Below the pieces are notes generated by a model. That model searched no databases. It was not told where the DNA came from and worked only from the letters and a program-made list of their open reading frames with translations. The position numbers and the translations under genes are program-made. A DNA stretch of 42,670 nucleotides from Methylobacter sp. Its GTDB lineage: Bacteria > Pseudomonadota > Gammaproteobacteria > Methylococcales > Methylomonadaceae. The first letter of the stretch is position 1. Each line of letters begins with the position of its first letter. The stretch is from positions 1-42,670 of the forward strand of contig JAUXTH010000075.1 in the NCBI GenBank assembly GCA_030679035.1, given 5' to 3'. Shown here one piece after another: positions 17,999 to 28,415 of this stretch.

Positions 17999-20344
17999 TT
18001 AATTATTCGGTAACAAATCGTTAATCAAGGTTTCAATTTGATTAACAGGTGAATCCACACACGGCGAAGATTCTTCCGGTGCTGAACCTGCGATAAAGGG
18101 ATACTCTTTCGCTCCCGAGCAATTTTCATTCGCCAACAAGCCGTTAGCCGGATCGACCCAGGCCATCTTGATGTTGTCCGGCGGAATCAATGTCACCGGC
18201 TGGGTTGAAATCTGCTTCATCACCGAAGTCCAGACCTGCAAAGCGCCGCTGGCCCCTGTCAATCCGGCCGGTTTGTTATCGTCCCGGCCTATCCAGACCA
18301 CCGATAAATAATCACCCGTGTAACCGGCAAACCAACTGTCTTTTGAGTCATTGGTGGTGCCGGTTTTGCCGACCAAGCCATAGTCTGCCGGGAAAGATGA
18401 ATACGCCGAGCGTCCGGTGCCTTCATGCATCACTTCCTGCAAGATGGTATTGACGATATAAGTGACCGACGGATCAAGCACTTGCCTGACCGTAAACGGG
18501 TAACTTTGCAGACGGGTGCCGTCGGCCGCAACCACCGCCCTGATGCCTTTTAACGGCGTTGCAAAACCATCACCAGCCAAGGTTTGGTAAATCTGGGTGA
18601 CTTCCATCGGCGTCAATTGCGCGGCTCCCAGCAGGAACGACGGAAATAGATCAACCGGCCGGGTTATGCCCAGGCTTCGTAATGTTTTAGCGATCCGGGC
18701 AACCCCAATATCCATCCCTATCCGCACCGTTGCCAGATTGTAAGAATGCGCCAATGCGGTATGAAAGCCTACTGTGCCATGCTCTTCGTGATCGTAGTTT
18801 TTAGGGCTCCAGTCACCAGTACCCGCCCCCTTAATAGTAATAGCCGTATCGCTGACCGGCGTGGTAATGGTGTACTTGTCAGGGTATTCCAACGCAGTCA
18901 AATACACGACCGGCTTTATCAACGAGCCTATCGGTCTGACTGCATCCAGGGCGCGATTAAACCCCGAACTAGATTGCTCGCGACCACTCATCAGCGCAGC
19001 TATTTCTCCGCTGTCCCTGCGCGTGACCACCGCCGCAGCTTCAAGTTCGTTAGCTTTAGGCAGTTTTTCCAGCTGATCCAGCTTTTTGGACAGTGCATCA
19101 TCCAGCGCATCCTGAACCCGCGTATCCAGCGTGGTGAAAATCTTCAATCCCTCGGAGGTTAAATCTTCCTCCTTGTAATCCTGTCTTAATTGCCGCTTGA
19201 CCAGATCGAGAAAGCCCGGATAGCGATTGGTCGAGCGGTGGGTATTGGCAATCACATTTAAAGGCTTGGCTGTTGCCACTGTTGCCTGCTCTTTGGTGAT
19301 ATAGCCTTCCGCTTCCATCTCTTCCAGCACCAGATTGCGTCGTTGCAGCGAGCGGTCAGCATAGCGCCTCGGATCATACTCGGACGGCCCACGCACCAAC
19401 GCAATCAACGAGGCGATATGCTCCAACGGCAAGTCCTTTAAAGAACCGCCGAAATAGAATTCACTAGCCAGACCAAAGCCATGCACGGCGCTGGCGCCAT
19501 CCTGACCCAGATAGATCTCATTCAAATAAGCTTCAAGAATCTCGTCTTTGCTGTAGTGATATTCCAAAATCAACGCCATAAAAGCTTCTTTTACCTTACG
19601 CGACAAACTGCGTTCAGAGGTCAGATAAAAGTTCTTAACCAGCTGTTGGGTAATCGTACTGCCGCCTTGTACCATATGCCCGGCCAACACGTTCATCCAC
19701 ATCGCCCTGGCAATGCCTTTAAACGAAATGCCGATATGCTGGTAAAAATCGCGGTCTTCCGAAGCCAGCAAGCCTTTAATCAGCGCATCCGGCGCTTCTT
19801 CCAGTTTAATTAAAATCCGGTCTTCTTTGATCCTGGGATATAAACTGCCGATTTGCACCGGATCCAGGCGCAAGATGGCGAGGTCTTTGGTTTGCGCAGC
19901 ATCGACGATATTGGCAATGCCGGACGCGGTAAAATTTACCCTTATCACACTGCTGGGCTGGGTTTGATCCCAGAAAGTAAACTCCCTGGTTTTTACGCTG
20001 ACTTGCGAGCCGCTTTTGAAATACGTGCCTTCCGAAGACAAATGGGCATCCTGGCGGTAATGCAGCGTCTGCAATAACTCTTCAAACTTCGGGGCAGTCA
20101 GATTTAAGCCCGCATAAAGTTCGACCGGACTTGCATAAACCCGCGCCGGAATCGCCCAGCGTTTGCCCTCGAATTGGGTACGCACGTTGTAATCCAGATA
20201 GCCCAGATAACTCACCAATATAAACGCAAATCCGGCCATGGAAAGCAGTAACGAATTCCTAAACCAATGTGAACTCGATTTTTTGGGTGCCGTTTTTTTT
20301 GTGTCGTATCGACCTGATCCGCGTCTTTTCGTTTTTTCTGCCAT
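17999..20344 (-). CDS. mrcB: Bifunctional penicillin-binding protein 1B
   Basis: Class A PBP that polymerises lipid II and cross-links peptidoglycan. 781 residues: basic cytoplasmic tail (1-28), one membrane anchor (about 31-50), UB2H-like region, GT51 glycosyltransferase with catalytic Glu in ASEDRDFYQHIG (Glu196) and GGSTITQQLVKNFYL (228-242), then the transpeptidase with Ser474 in GSLIKP, SYN at 534-536 and KTGTT at 660-664. All catalytic motifs are present. AGAGG precedes the ATG. The partner lipoprotein LpoB is not in the window. Confidence 0.97.
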   Translation of the reverse strand: MAEKTKRRGSGRYDTKKTAPKKSSSHWFRNSLLLSMAGFAFILVSYLGYLDYNVRTQFEGKRWAIPARVYASPVELYAGLNLTAPKFEELLQTLHYRQDAHLSSEGTYFKSGSQVSVKTREFTFWDQTQPSSVIRVNFTASGIANIVDAAQTKDLAILRLDPVQIGSLYPRIKEDRILIKLEEAPDALIKGLLASEDRDFYQHIGISFKGIARAMWMNVLAGHMVQGGSTITQQLVKNFYLTSERSLSRKVKEAFMALILEYHYSKDEILEAYLNEIYLGQDGASAVHGFGLASEFYFGGSLKDLPLEHIASLIALVRGPSEYDPRRYADRSLQRRNLVLEEMEAEGYITKEQATVATAKPLNVIANTHRSTNRYPGFLDLVKRQLRQDYKEEDLTSEGLKIFTTLDTRVQDALDDALSKKLDQLEKLPKANELEAAAVVTRRDSGEIAALMSGREQSSSGFNRALDAVRPIGSLIKPVVYLTALEYPDKYTITTPVSDTAITIKGAGTGDWSPKNYDHEEHGTVGFHTALAHSYNLATVRIGMDIGVARIAKTLRSLGITRPVDLFPSFLLGAAQLTPMEVTQIYQTLAGDGFATPLKGIRAVVAADGTRLQSYPFTVRQVLDPSVTYIVNTILQEVMHEGTGRSAYSSFPADYGLVGKTGTTNDSKDSWFAGYTGDYLSVVWIGRDDNKPAGLTGASGALQVWTSVMKQISTQPVTLIPPDNIKMAWVDPANGLLANENCSGAKEYPFIAGSAPEESSPCVDSPVNQIETLINDLLPNN

Positions 20345-20467
20345 AACCTCTTACAACATTTATTTTGTTAACAGGGCTATTATACATAAAGTGCCGTAGA
20401 TTGAGTTACGACTGTATCGCAGTTAAAAAAGATGATCGCTGAAGCGGTGGAACGATATATTTTCGCT

Positions 20468-21871
20468 CTATTTTGGAAAAATCATTTCCTCGGGACGAAC
20501 AAGCCTGTCGAATTCCTGTTCGGTCACAAAACCGCCGGAAACAGCCTCTTCACGCAATGTACTGCGATTTTTAAAAGCCAGTTTCGCAATTTTGGCCGCA
20601 TTGTCATAACCGATACGCGGCGCCAGGGCGGTCACCAGCATCAACGAACGTTCCATAAGCTCGGCAATACGGTCGATATTCGGTTCAATGCCGGTAACGC
20701 AATGATCGGTAAAACTCATCGCCGCGTCGCCGAGAAGGCGGATGGACTGGAGCACGTTATAGATAATGACCGGCTTGAACACATTGAGTTCCAAATGCCC
20801 TTGTGCCCCGGCAAAGGTGATGGTGGTGTGATTACCGATGACCTGCGCGCAAACCATCGTCATGGCTTCGCATTGGGTCGGATTCACCTTGCCCGGCATG
20901 ATCGAAGAGCCGGGTTCGTTCTCAGGCAGCGACAGTTCGCCGATGCCTGAGCGCGGCCCCGAACTCAACAGGCGAATATCATTGGCTATTTTATTGAGGC
21001 TGACCGCGATGGTATTTAATACCCCGGAGATTTCGACCATCGCGTCGTGCGCGGCCAGCGCCTCGAATTTATTGGGCGCGGAAACGAAAGGAAGCTGGGT
21101 GAACTTCGCGACCTCTTCGGCAAACTGTTCGCCGAAACCCGGTTTCGAATTCAGGCCGGTGCCCACGGCTGTGCCGCCTTGCGCCAGGGGACACAGCCGT
21201 TTAAGACTGTCGTTAATCCGCTCGATGCCCAGTTGCACCTGCGCGGCGTAACCGGAAAACTCCTGCCCCAGTGTCAGCGGGGTGGCATCCTGCAAATGCG
21301 TTCGCCCGATCTTGATTATTTCACTCCATGACTGGGATTTGTCGGACAGTCCGCGGTGCAAGTGTTGGAGCGAGGGAATCAGCAAATGGTGCAACTGCTC
21401 GACCGTCGCAATATGCATAGCCGTCGGGAAAGCATCGTTCGATGACTGGCTGCGGTTGCAGTGATCGTTCGGATGCACCGGCGTTTTAGTGCCCATAGCA
21501 CCGCCAAGACGCTCGATAGCCAAGTTGGAAATCACCTCGTTGGCATTCATATTGGACTGGGTGCCGGAACCGGTCTGCCAGACGACCAGAGGGAAGTTGT
21601 CGTCCAGATTGCCGTCGATAACCTCCTGAGCCGCATCCGCTATGGCGTAGCCGATTTTTTCATCGATATTGTCCAGCGCGATATTCGATAATGCTGCGCA
21701 ATATTTGACGATGCCCAACGCCCTGATCAAAGGCCGGGGCATGCGTTCATCGCCGATTTTGAAGTTAAGCAGGGATCGCTGGGTTTGTGCGCCCCAGTAT
21801 TTGTCGGCGGGTACTTGTATGGGGCCGAAGGAGTCGGTTTCGGTGCGGGTATTGCCGGTCTTGTTTTTCAT
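20468..21871 (-). CDS. fumC: Fumarate hydratase, class II
   Basis: Oxygen-stable TCA enzyme that interconverts fumarate and malate. 467 residues. The superfamily signature [11 protein letters not shown] is at 321-331, with [13 protein letters not shown] (101-113) and [10 protein letters not shown] (189-198, catalytic His192). Its ATG has only a weak Shine-Dalgarno sequence and overlaps the stop of a 22-codon ORF that has a strong one, so translation may depend on coupling. It is divergent from acnA, placing two TCA-cycle enzymes around a shared 240-bp control region. Confidence 0.96.
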   Translation of the reverse strand: MKNKTGNTRTETDSFGPIQVPADKYWGAQTQRSLLNFKIGDERMPRPLIRALGIVKYCAALSNIALDNIDEKIGYAIADAAQEVIDGNLDDNFPLVVWQTGSGTQSNMNANEVISNLAIERLGGAMGTKTPVHPNDHCNRSQSSNDAFPTAMHIATVEQLHHLLIPSLQHLHRGLSDKSQSWSEIIKIGRTHLQDATPLTLGQEFSGYAAQVQLGIERINDSLKRLCPLAQGGTAVGTGLNSKPGFGEQFAEEVAKFTQLPFVSAPNKFEALAAHDAMVEISGVLNTIAVSLNKIANDIRLLSSGPRSGIGELSLPENEPGSSIMPGKVNPTQCEAMTMVCAQVIGNHTTITFAGAQGHLELNVFKPVIIYNVLQSIRLLGDAAMSFTDHCVTGIEPNIDRIAELMERSLMLVTALAPRIGYDNAAKIAKLAFKNRSTLREEAVSGGFVTEQEFDRLVRPEEMIFPK

Positions 21872-21936
21872 GAGTTGCCCGTTTGTGGTCGCAGTACTTT
21901 ATTCAATACCGTAACCACTGGATTATTATCGATCAT
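21868..21936 (-). CDS. 22-codon upstream ORF (possible leader peptide) of fumC
   Basis: ATG at 21936 is preceded by a perfect AGGAGG with 5-nt spacing (21942-21947), the best ribosome site near fumC. The peptide [20 protein letters not shown] plus NS ends in TGA that overlaps the fumC ATG (ATGA). It has no recognisable domain. It may drive fumC translation by coupling or regulate it as a leader. An alternative is that it is the remnant of a longer protein. Existence as a translated ORF is an inference from the ribosome site and overlap. Confidence 0.5.
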   Translation of the reverse strand: MIDNNPVVTVLNKVLRPQTGNS

Positions 21937-22175
21937 GATAGCCTCCTGAGTCATAATTAACGGAGTTTGACTATAACGGTTTTCACCCTGTTTGAATAGC
22001 AAACTTCTTGACCTGTTTCCAGTTGAAATTGCCATTTCATTCGCATGAGGTTTTAAACCAAAATTAAGTTCTCTATTCTCTCAAGATAAAATCAAAATCC
22101 TTGACGCAACTACAGATACGAGTAAAAGCTATTTAAGTTGATAACACTATCGAGCCCATAAGGGAGGTTTCTATC
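21937..22175. promoter_or_regulatory. Divergent fumC/acnA control region
   Basis: 239 bp between the fumC leader ORF and acnA. It should hold both promoters. A possible acnA -35 is TTGACG at 22101-22106, with a poor -10 about 16 bp later (TAAAAG). GGGAGG lies 8-13 nt before the acnA ATG. No clear operator was recognised. Confidence 0.35.
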
Positions 22176-24872
22176 ATGACTAACCACGATCCATTTGGTG
22201 CGCATCAACAACTGGAAATCGATAGCGTCGGCTCGATCTCGTATTATTCCCTATCCCGTCTTGAGACTGCCGGCGCCGCCAATGTCTCGCGGCTGCCGCA
22301 TACGATAAAAATCCTGCTTGAGTCTTTATTGCGCAATTGCGACAACGACATCATCACCCAAGATCATGTCTTGAGCGTCGCCAACTGGCGGCCGCAAGGC
22401 ACCCGATATGAAATACCTTTCAAACCGGCCCGGGTGATATTACAGGATTTTACCGGCGTCCCGGCTCTCGTCGATCTGGCCGCGATGCGGGATGCGATGA
22501 AGCGGCTGGGCGGCGATCCGAAAAAAATCAATCCGTTGATTCCCTGCGACCTAGTCATCGATCACTCGGTACAGGTGGATTATTTCGGCAAGGCCAATGC
22601 GCTGCTATTGAACGAAACGGTCGAATTTGAAAGAAACGCCGAACGCTATGAGTTCCTTAAATGGGGCCAGTCGGCGTTCCAGAATCTGCGTGTAGTTCCC
22701 CCTTCTACCGGTATCGTTCATCAGGTCAATCTCGAATACCTTGCGCATGTTGTGTTCCATAACAAGGATAAAAACGTCTGTTATCCCGACAGCTGCGTCG
22801 GCACCGATTCGCATACGCCTATGATTAACGGCTTGGGCGTGCTTGGCTGGGGTGTCGGCGGCATTGAGGCTGAAGCGGTGATGCTGGATCAGCCTATCTA
22901 CATGCTGGTCCCCGATGTGGTCGGCATTAAATTAACCGGCGAGCTGCCTCCGGGCGTGACCGCGACGGATCTGGTGCTGCGCATCACGGAGCTTTGCCGG
23001 AACTTTGGCGTGGTCGGGAAATTCATTGAGTTTTACGGCTCCGGGCTGACCAATTTGAGTATCCCGGATCGGGCCACTATCAGTAATATGGCGCCTGAAC
23101 AGGGTTCGACGGTTAGCTTCTTTCCGATCGACGACGAAACCCTCAGTTATATGCGCTTCACCGGGCGGCATGCGGAGCTGATCGATCTGACCGAGCGTTA
23201 TGCGAAGGAACAGGGGCTGTTCCGCACCGACACTACGCCGGACCCGGAATTTACCCAGGTCATGGAAGTCGATCTCGGCACCATCGAGCCCTCGCTGGCA
23301 GGACCCAAGCGCCCGCAAGACCGCATTTCACTCAGCCAGGTAGGGCCGACCTACCGGCAGACGCTGACCGCACCGTCAGGTAACAAGGGCATGGGCCTGT
23401 CTGAAAATGATCTGGGACGTAGCGGCATAGTGTCTCGGAGCGGCGCAAGTGAGAAAATCACCCATGGCGCTGTCGTCATCGCGGCGATCACCTCCTGCAC
23501 CAACACCAGCAACCCGTCGGTCATGCTGGCAGCCGGTCTGGTCGCCAAAAAAGCGGTGGAGCGAGGTTTAAGAGTTAAAAACTATGTCAAAACCTCGCTG
23601 GCTCCCGGCTCAATGGTGGTGACGGAGTACCTGAAAAAGTCCGGGCTGCTTGGTTTTCTGGAACAGCTTGGCTTCTATCTGGTCGGCTATGGCTGCACCA
23701 CCTGTATCGGCAACTCGGGCCCGCTGGACGAATCCGTTGAAAAAGCGATAGTGGACAACGATCTGGTCGTGTCGGCGGTGCTGTCCGGCAACAGGAATTT
23801 TGAAGGCCGCGTGCATCCCTTGACCAAGACCAACTATCTCGCTTCGCCGCCGCTGGTCGTCGCCTATGCGCTGGCGGGGTCAACGGCGCTGGATATTACC
23901 CGCGAACCGCTGGGTGCAGGTACGGACGGCAAGCCGGTATACCTGAAAGACATCTGGCCTACACCCTGGGAAGTAGCCGAAGTCATCCGGCAATTTGTAA
24001 CGCCGGAGATGTTCCGGGAGCGTTATGCGGATGTTTTCACCGGCACTAAGACATGGCAGGATGTTGAGGTAAGCGGCTCCGAACTGTACGATTGGGACAA
24101 GAACTCGACCTATATCAGAAATCCGCCATTCTTTGAAGGGATGACCACTGCACGGCAAGAAATACAACCGCTTAGCGGCATGCAGGTATTGGCCCTGTTC
24201 GGCGACTCCGTTACCACCGATCACATTTCACCAGCTGGTCAAATCGCCCCGGACTCTCCGGCGGCGCTATACCTTTTGGGAAAAGGCATAGAACAAAAAG
24301 ACTGGAACAGTTACGGTTCGCGCCGAGGCAACGATCAAGTCATGACTCGCGGCACTTTTGCCAATATTCGCATTCATAACCTGCTGGTTCCGGGCGTTGA
24401 AGGCAATGTCACGATCCATCATCCAACCGGCGAACGGATGACGTTTTTCGATGCCGCGATGAAATATAAACAGGCGGACATACCGCTGTGCATTCTTGCC
24501 GGTAAGGAATACGGCTCCGGCTCGTCCCGCGACTGGGCGGCGAAAGGCCCATTTATGCAGGGCGTAAAAGCGGTCATAGCCGAAAGTTACGAAAGAATCC
24601 ACCGCAGCAACCTGATCGGCATGGGTATTTTGCCGCTGCAATTTATCAACGGCGAATCGGCTAACAGCCTGAAATTAACCGGGACGGAAACATTTGCCAT
24701 TGATATTTCCGATGCAATGGTGCCGCAACAGGAAGTTAATGTTTCGGCAACTGCGCCTGACGGAACCGTCACGGCCTTTAAGACTGTAAACCGCATCGAT
24801 ACGCCGATTGAAATTCAATATTATCGGGATGGCGGCATCCTGCGCACGGTGTTGAAGAAATTGGTGGATTAA
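22176..24872 (+). CDS. acnA: Aconitate hydratase A
   Basis: TCA-cycle [4Fe-4S] enzyme interconverting citrate and isocitrate; the AcnA/IRP type. 898 residues, normal length. Cluster ligands are visible as Cys441 ([14 protein letters not shown]) and Cys507/Cys510 ([13 protein letters not shown]). Other landmarks: [21 protein letters not shown] (substrate-site His/Ser region, near 202-222), [13 protein letters not shown] and the C-terminal swivel-domain loop [17 protein letters not shown]. Its TAA is immediately followed by the stop of the convergent DCC-family gene, leaving no intergenic base. Confidence 0.97.
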   Translation: MTNHDPFGAHQQLEIDSVGSISYYSLSRLETAGAANVSRLPHTIKILLESLLRNCDNDIITQDHVLSVANWRPQGTRYEIPFKPARVILQDFTGVPALVDLAAMRDAMKRLGGDPKKINPLIPCDLVIDHSVQVDYFGKANALLLNETVEFERNAERYEFLKWGQSAFQNLRVVPPSTGIVHQVNLEYLAHVVFHNKDKNVCYPDSCVGTDSHTPMINGLGVLGWGVGGIEAEAVMLDQPIYMLVPDVVGIKLTGELPPGVTATDLVLRITELCRNFGVVGKFIEFYGSGLTNLSIPDRATISNMAPEQGSTVSFFPIDDETLSYMRFTGRHAELIDLTERYAKEQGLFRTDTTPDPEFTQVMEVDLGTIEPSLAGPKRPQDRISLSQVGPTYRQTLTAPSGNKGMGLSENDLGRSGIVSRSGASEKITHGAVVIAAITSCTNTSNPSVMLAAGLVAKKAVERGLRVKNYVKTSLAPGSMVVTEYLKKSGLLGFLEQLGFYLVGYGCTTCIGNSGPLDESVEKAIVDNDLVVSAVLSGNRNFEGRVHPLTKTNYLASPPLVVAYALAGSTALDITREPLGAGTDGKPVYLKDIWPTPWEVAEVIRQFVTPEMFRERYADVFTGTKTWQDVEVSGSELYDWDKNSTYIRNPPFFEGMTTARQEIQPLSGMQVLALFGDSVTTDHISPAGQIAPDSPAALYLLGKGIEQKDWNSYGSRRGNDQVMTRGTFANIRIHNLLVPGVEGNVTIHHPTGERMTFFDAAMKYKQADIPLCILAGKEYGSGSSRDWAAKGPFMQGVKAVIAESYERIHRSNLIGMGILPLQFINGESANSLKLTGTETFAIDISDAMVPQQEVNVSATAPDGTVTAFKTVNRIDTPIEIQYYRDGGILRTVLKKLVD

Positions 24873-25244
24873 TCATAACCGTCCGCTACGCCGTAGTCTT
24901 CGGTTAACCTGCCAATGATAGATTCCGGCAAGCAACGGACGAATCAGCGGCAACCCAATCAGCCAGGCCAGAGGCTTCAACAAAGGCACTTTGCTCATCA
25001 GCAGGATATACGCATCCATCTCGGACAGAATCCGTTGGTTTTCATCCTGAACATGCAGTTCGGTTAGCGCCTTGTGAGGATCGATGCCGATTTTACGCAG
25101 TTGCTCTTCCCGGCCGGTGATGTCGATCCAGCAGACATTCTCGCCTGCGTTACCGGCAAGTTTTTCATAGGTTGACCTGTCTTTGACGCATTTTGGACAG
25201 GCGCCATCGTAATAAACATTAATTTTGGCTTTATCCTGGTTCAT
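24873..25244 (-). CDS. DCC-family (DUF393) thiol-disulfide oxidoreductase-like protein
   Basis: 123 residues. The N-terminal INVYYDGACPKCVKDRSTYEKL contains the YDGxCPxC redox motif that defines the DCC family, followed by the WIDITGREEQLRKIGIDPHKALTELHVQ segment and a C-terminal hydrophobic pair of helices (LLKPLAWLIGLPLIRPLLAGIYHW). The biochemical role of the family is poorly known. GGAGG lies about 8-12 nt upstream. Convergent and abutting with acnA. Confidence 0.9.
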   Translation of the reverse strand: MNQDKAKINVYYDGACPKCVKDRSTYEKLAGNAGENVCWIDITGREEQLRKIGIDPHKALTELHVQDENQRILSEMDAYILLMSKVPLLKPLAWLIGLPLIRPLLAGIYHWQVNRRLRRSGRL

Positions 25245-25301
25245 ATTGATTGCCTCCGATTAGCAAGGGTACTAAGTAACCCCATTGCCGATGACGTAGC
25301 C

Positions 25302-26294
25302 TTATACCGACAGCACAATCTTCCCGATGCTATGCCCGGTTTCTATCATTTCATGCGCCTTCGCGGCCTCTGCCAGCGGTAACTGCTTGCCGATATAGGT
25401 TTTTAACAGCCCTTGATCAACCCATTGCGCACATTGCTTTAAAATTTCAACGTGTTTGTCTCTTGCCTCCGGTAAATCCCTTAGCATCGGCGTTAACATC
25501 AGCTCGAAGCCTATCAATAAATTACGCATCCGGGCTTCGGCCAGACTCAATTCGCCCGGATCGAGCAAGGTCACCAGACGACCAAAATGCGCTGTCGCCG
25601 CGATGCTTTCTTTAAACACTTCAGAGCCCACGGTATCGAAAACCAGGTCAGCGCCTTTGCCCTTGGTCAGTTTATTGACCGCATCGGCAAATCCGTTTTG
25701 TGTGTAAAGAATCGTTTCATCGGCACCCATAGCTTTGGCAAACTCAGCCTTTTGCTCGGAACTCACGGTGGTAATCACTCGGGCGCCTTTTAATTTTGCC
25801 AATTGTATCGCCACATGCCCTACTCCGCCTGCTCCGGCATGAATCAATACGGTTTGCCCGGCTTGCAATCCACCGCGATCGAACAGCCCGCCCCATGCGG
25901 TAATCAATACCAGCGGCAATGCGGCTGCCTCGGTATATGAGCTGGTTTCCGGCATCAGACTGACCCAGCGTTGATCGATCACTGTGTATTCGGCGTAATT
26001 GCCTTGCTCGCGGCCCAGCCCGCCGTGACAAAACCAGACTTTATCGCCCTGCTTGAATTGGCTGACGGCGCTGCCTGTTTCGATGACCTCTCCGGCTCCA
26101 TCGCAACCCAACACCGCGGGCAACGGATTACCATGCAACAAGCCGTGACGCCGGATTTTGGTATCGACCGGGTTGACGCCTGCGGCTTTAAGCCGGACTT
26201 TGATCTGGGTTGCCGTGGAAATTTGGGGTTCGTCAATATCGTGCAATTCCAGGACGTCGGGATTGCCGATTGTTGTCATCATTATTGCTTTCAT
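25302..26294 (-). CDS. Zinc-independent quinone oxidoreductase-like MDR protein
   Basis: NADPH-dependent quinone oxidoreductase branch of the medium-chain dehydrogenase/reductase superfamily. I start it at ATG 26294 (MKAIMMTTIGNPDVLELHD), preceded by AAGGCT, giving 330 residues; the frame continues 45 codons upstream through palindromic repeat DNA, which is not conserved protein. Visible: GROES-like domain with LKAAGVNPVDTKIR, and the Rossmann motif HAGAGGVGHVAIQLAKLKGARV. The zinc-ligand cysteines of classical alcohol dehydrogenases are absent. Exact substrate unknown. Confidence 0.9.
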   Translation of the reverse strand: MKAIMMTTIGNPDVLELHDIDEPQISTATQIKVRLKAAGVNPVDTKIRRHGLLHGNPLPAVLGCDGAGEVIETGSAVSQFKQGDKVWFCHGGLGREQGNYAEYTVIDQRWVSLMPETSSYTEAAALPLVLITAWGGLFDRGGLQAGQTVLIHAGAGGVGHVAIQLAKLKGARVITTVSSEQKAEFAKAMGADETILYTQNGFADAVNKLTKGKGADLVFDTVGSEVFKESIAATAHFGRLVTLLDPGELSLAEARMRNLLIGFELMLTPMLRDLPEARDKHVEILKQCAQWVDQGLLKTYIGKQLPLAEAAKAHEMIETGHSIGKIVLSV

Positions 26295-26343
26295 GTTTTT
26301 AGCCTTTTTATAAATAGAAATTGCGTATCCTACAACTGAACGA

Positions 26344-26403
26344 CCAAAGCAAGCTTTGGACTCCAAAAACCACAGATACCGGAGTACAAAGCTTGCTTTG
26401 TAC
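26344..26403. repeat. Nested palindrome element upstream of the quinone oxidoreductase
   Basis: Two palindromes, CCAAAGC-AA-GCTTTGG (26344-26359) and GTACAAAGC-TT-GCTTTGTAC (26384-26403), are themselves inverted copies of each other: the left arm AAAGCAAGCTTTGGACTCC matches the complement of the right arm at 18 of 19 positions. The unit can fold as one long hairpin or as two small ones. Similar in style to the 17880-17982 array. Confidence 0.75.
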
Positions 26404-26480
26404 CTTAAAAAACTAGGCGGAAAAACCAAGATTAAGACACACTGCCGGGGTTACTAAAGTCGGCTCACTTACCCTCAACC

Positions 26481-27647
26481 TTAATCAGCCAACCATTGCC
26501 GCCGATAATCCTGATAATCATAATGCTTCACTTTTTTCACCCGCAGTGAGTTGCTCAGGTAAATGTCCGGCAGGTTATAACCATTAAAACGGTTCGCCTT
26601 AATCAGTGTGTAAGCGCCGACATTTTTAAACACCACTTTATCACCTATTTCCAACGGCTCTTTGAACCGATATTGTCCGAATACATCACCGGCCAGGCAG
26701 GTGCAGCCAGCCAAAATGGCGGTGTATTGTCCCTCAGGATCATGTTCGTGCAATTCGGGCTGACGTTGGTATTCGAACACTTCGGGATTATGATTGACCG
26801 AGGTGTCGAGTATGACAACGGTTTCACCGTCACTGACAAAACGATCAAGCACCGTCGCCACTAAATGCCCGGCTCGGCCCACGAGCGCTTTGCCAGGCTC
26901 GATATAAACCTCTAGGCCGAGATCATGTTTCAGCTTATTGACCAGCTCGACAAACGGGCGATGATCTTCAATTTGGCCGAACAAATAGCCGCCGCCTAGA
27001 TTGAGCCATTCAAGTTCAGCCAACCCTATCCCCAACTGCTGCTGGAGTTTGTCGATGGTTTTAATGAGCGGATTGAAATCGGTGGCTGAAAAGACATTGT
27101 GAATATGCAGCCCCTGAATTTGATCCAGGCGAATCGACCGGCTCAAATCATCAATAGCCACGCCCAGCTTCGAATGCTGCCGACAGGGATCAAACCGGTC
27201 GTCATTCAGAAAAGATAGTTTGGGATTAATCCTCAAGCCAATTGAGGACTGTGCCTGTGCAGTTTCAGAATACCGCTGGTACTGAGACAGGGAATTGAAG
27301 CTGATGTGCGAACACAGCAAACTTAACTCATCCAGCTCGTCGGGCCTGATGCCGGGCGTGGTCAAATGGATACTGCCCTGCCCTGCCAAAACCTGTGGTG
27401 AGCCTTGTCGAACCAGCTCATCGGCCAGCCGCGCTTCAAATAAGGAACTGACCGAAAAGCCATCGACAATGGGTTTCGCGACGTCCATGACTGCGGAAAA
27501 AGGCAATGCCTTAATCGAATACAAAATTTTGCAGCCACATTGAGCCCTGAGATCGGCTAAAACCTCCAACACCTTGGTGATCTCAGTCTCATCCAGGACA
27601 AAAGCGGGCGAGGAATAAACGCTGTCTTTCAATACTTGAAAATCCAT
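26481..27647 (-). CDS. nspC: Carboxynorspermidine/carboxyspermidine decarboxylase
   Basis: PLP enzyme of the alternative polyamine route that decarboxylates carboxyspermidine or carboxynorspermidine. 388 residues, fold-III type: the PLP lysine is in YSIKALPFSAVMD (Lys46), with VSSLFEARLADE following, HNVFSATDF, LNLGGGYLF and IEPGKALVGRAGHLVATVLD typical of the alanine racemase-like barrel, and AGCTCLAGDVFGQY near the active-site cysteine. The partner carboxyspermidine dehydrogenase is not in the window. Its ATG overlaps the stop of the upstream cyclo-ligase gene (TGATG). Confidence 0.92.
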   Translation of the reverse strand: MDFQVLKDSVYSSPAFVLDETEITKVLEVLADLRAQCGCKILYSIKALPFSAVMDVAKPIVDGFSVSSLFEARLADELVRQGSPQVLAGQGSIHLTTPGIRPDELDELSLLCSHISFNSLSQYQRYSETAQAQSSIGLRINPKLSFLNDDRFDPCRQHSKLGVAIDDLSRSIRLDQIQGLHIHNVFSATDFNPLIKTIDKLQQQLGIGLAELEWLNLGGGYLFGQIEDHRPFVELVNKLKHDLGLEVYIEPGKALVGRAGHLVATVLDRFVSDGETVVILDTSVNHNPEVFEYQRQPELHEHDPEGQYTAILAGCTCLAGDVFGQYRFKEPLEIGDKVVFKNVGAYTLIKANRFNGYNLPDIYLSNSLRVKKVKHYDYQDYRRQWLAD

Positions 27648-28255
27648 CAGCTGGAAAACTGCCGTCCTTTACCGGCATAAAGTGTTTTTTCTGTAATTAC
27701 AACATCCATAACCACATCATCAGCCTCCATAATGACTTGCTCAACTAATTGGGACTCAAAACAAACACCTATCAATACGGCATCGGCTCTGACAGTTTTC
27801 AATAAGCGATCATAATAACCCGCGCCATTACCTAAGCGCCCACCATTTCGGTCAAAAGCCACACCCGGCACCATGACGCAATCAAGCTGCTCAGGGGCGA
27901 GTTCTTTGCCCGACTCGCCCCAGCGTGATTTGGGCGGTTCTAAAATCCCCCACATGCCCGGTAACAGTTCGGCAAAATCTTCCAAACGCCATAAACCCAG
28001 TTTGTTATGTCCCTGTTCGTCTTTAGTACAGTAAGGGATGGCAATACGTTTATCAGTTGCCAGTTCGCGCTGCAATGCCGCTTGAGTTCTTACTTCTGAA
28101 CGGCAATGGCTATACCACATCACGGTCTTGGCCGACTGATAAGCAGGATGCACCAGAAATCGATCGCAAATGATCCGGCTCACAACATCCTTATCGATTT
28201 GTCCATTGCGTGCATCGTAAGCTTTACGGCGTTGTTGGCTTTTCAGGTCGTTCAT
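27647..28255 (-). CDS. 5-formyltetrahydrofolate cyclo-ligase
   Basis: ATP-dependent enzyme (5-FCL/YgfA/MTHFS family) that returns 5-formyl-THF to the active folate pool as 5,10-methenyl-THF. 202 residues; the C-terminal signature RLGNGAGYYDRLLKT is clear, with CVMVPGVAFDRNG before it and KRIAIPYCTKDEQG in the middle. First gene of a two-gene unit with nspC (one shared base), and divergent from the mtdB pair, so folate- and methanopterin-linked one-carbon genes lie back to back. Confidence 0.94.
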   Translation of the reverse strand: MNDLKSQQRRKAYDARNGQIDKDVVSRIICDRFLVHPAYQSAKTVMWYSHCRSEVRTQAALQRELATDKRIAIPYCTKDEQGHNKLGLWRLEDFAELLPGMWGILEPPKSRWGESGKELAPEQLDCVMVPGVAFDRNGGRLGNGAGYYDRLLKTVRADAVLIGVCFESQLVEQVIMEADDVVMDVVITEKTLYAGKGRQFSS

Positions 28256-28415
28256 CTGTGTGCTGCCTTTATAATATGTTGCAACCTGGAAAATATAAAA
28301 TTACCTCGATAATACACAGATTCATCGCCGGTTTAAAACTCAAATAGGTAAGGACATTTTTATTCTGCGGCTTTTTCTTTTATAATTGACCGGTTAAATA
28401 CCTAAAGGAGACATC
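28256..28415. promoter_or_regulatory. Divergent control region, cyclo-ligase/nspC and mtdB genes
   Basis: 160 bp. TATAAT at 28381-28386 is a good -10 for the mtdB pair, 30 bp upstream of the ATG; no strong -35 is seen, suggesting activator dependence or a weak -35. AAAGGAG precedes the mtdB ATG by about 6 nt. Confidence 0.5.
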
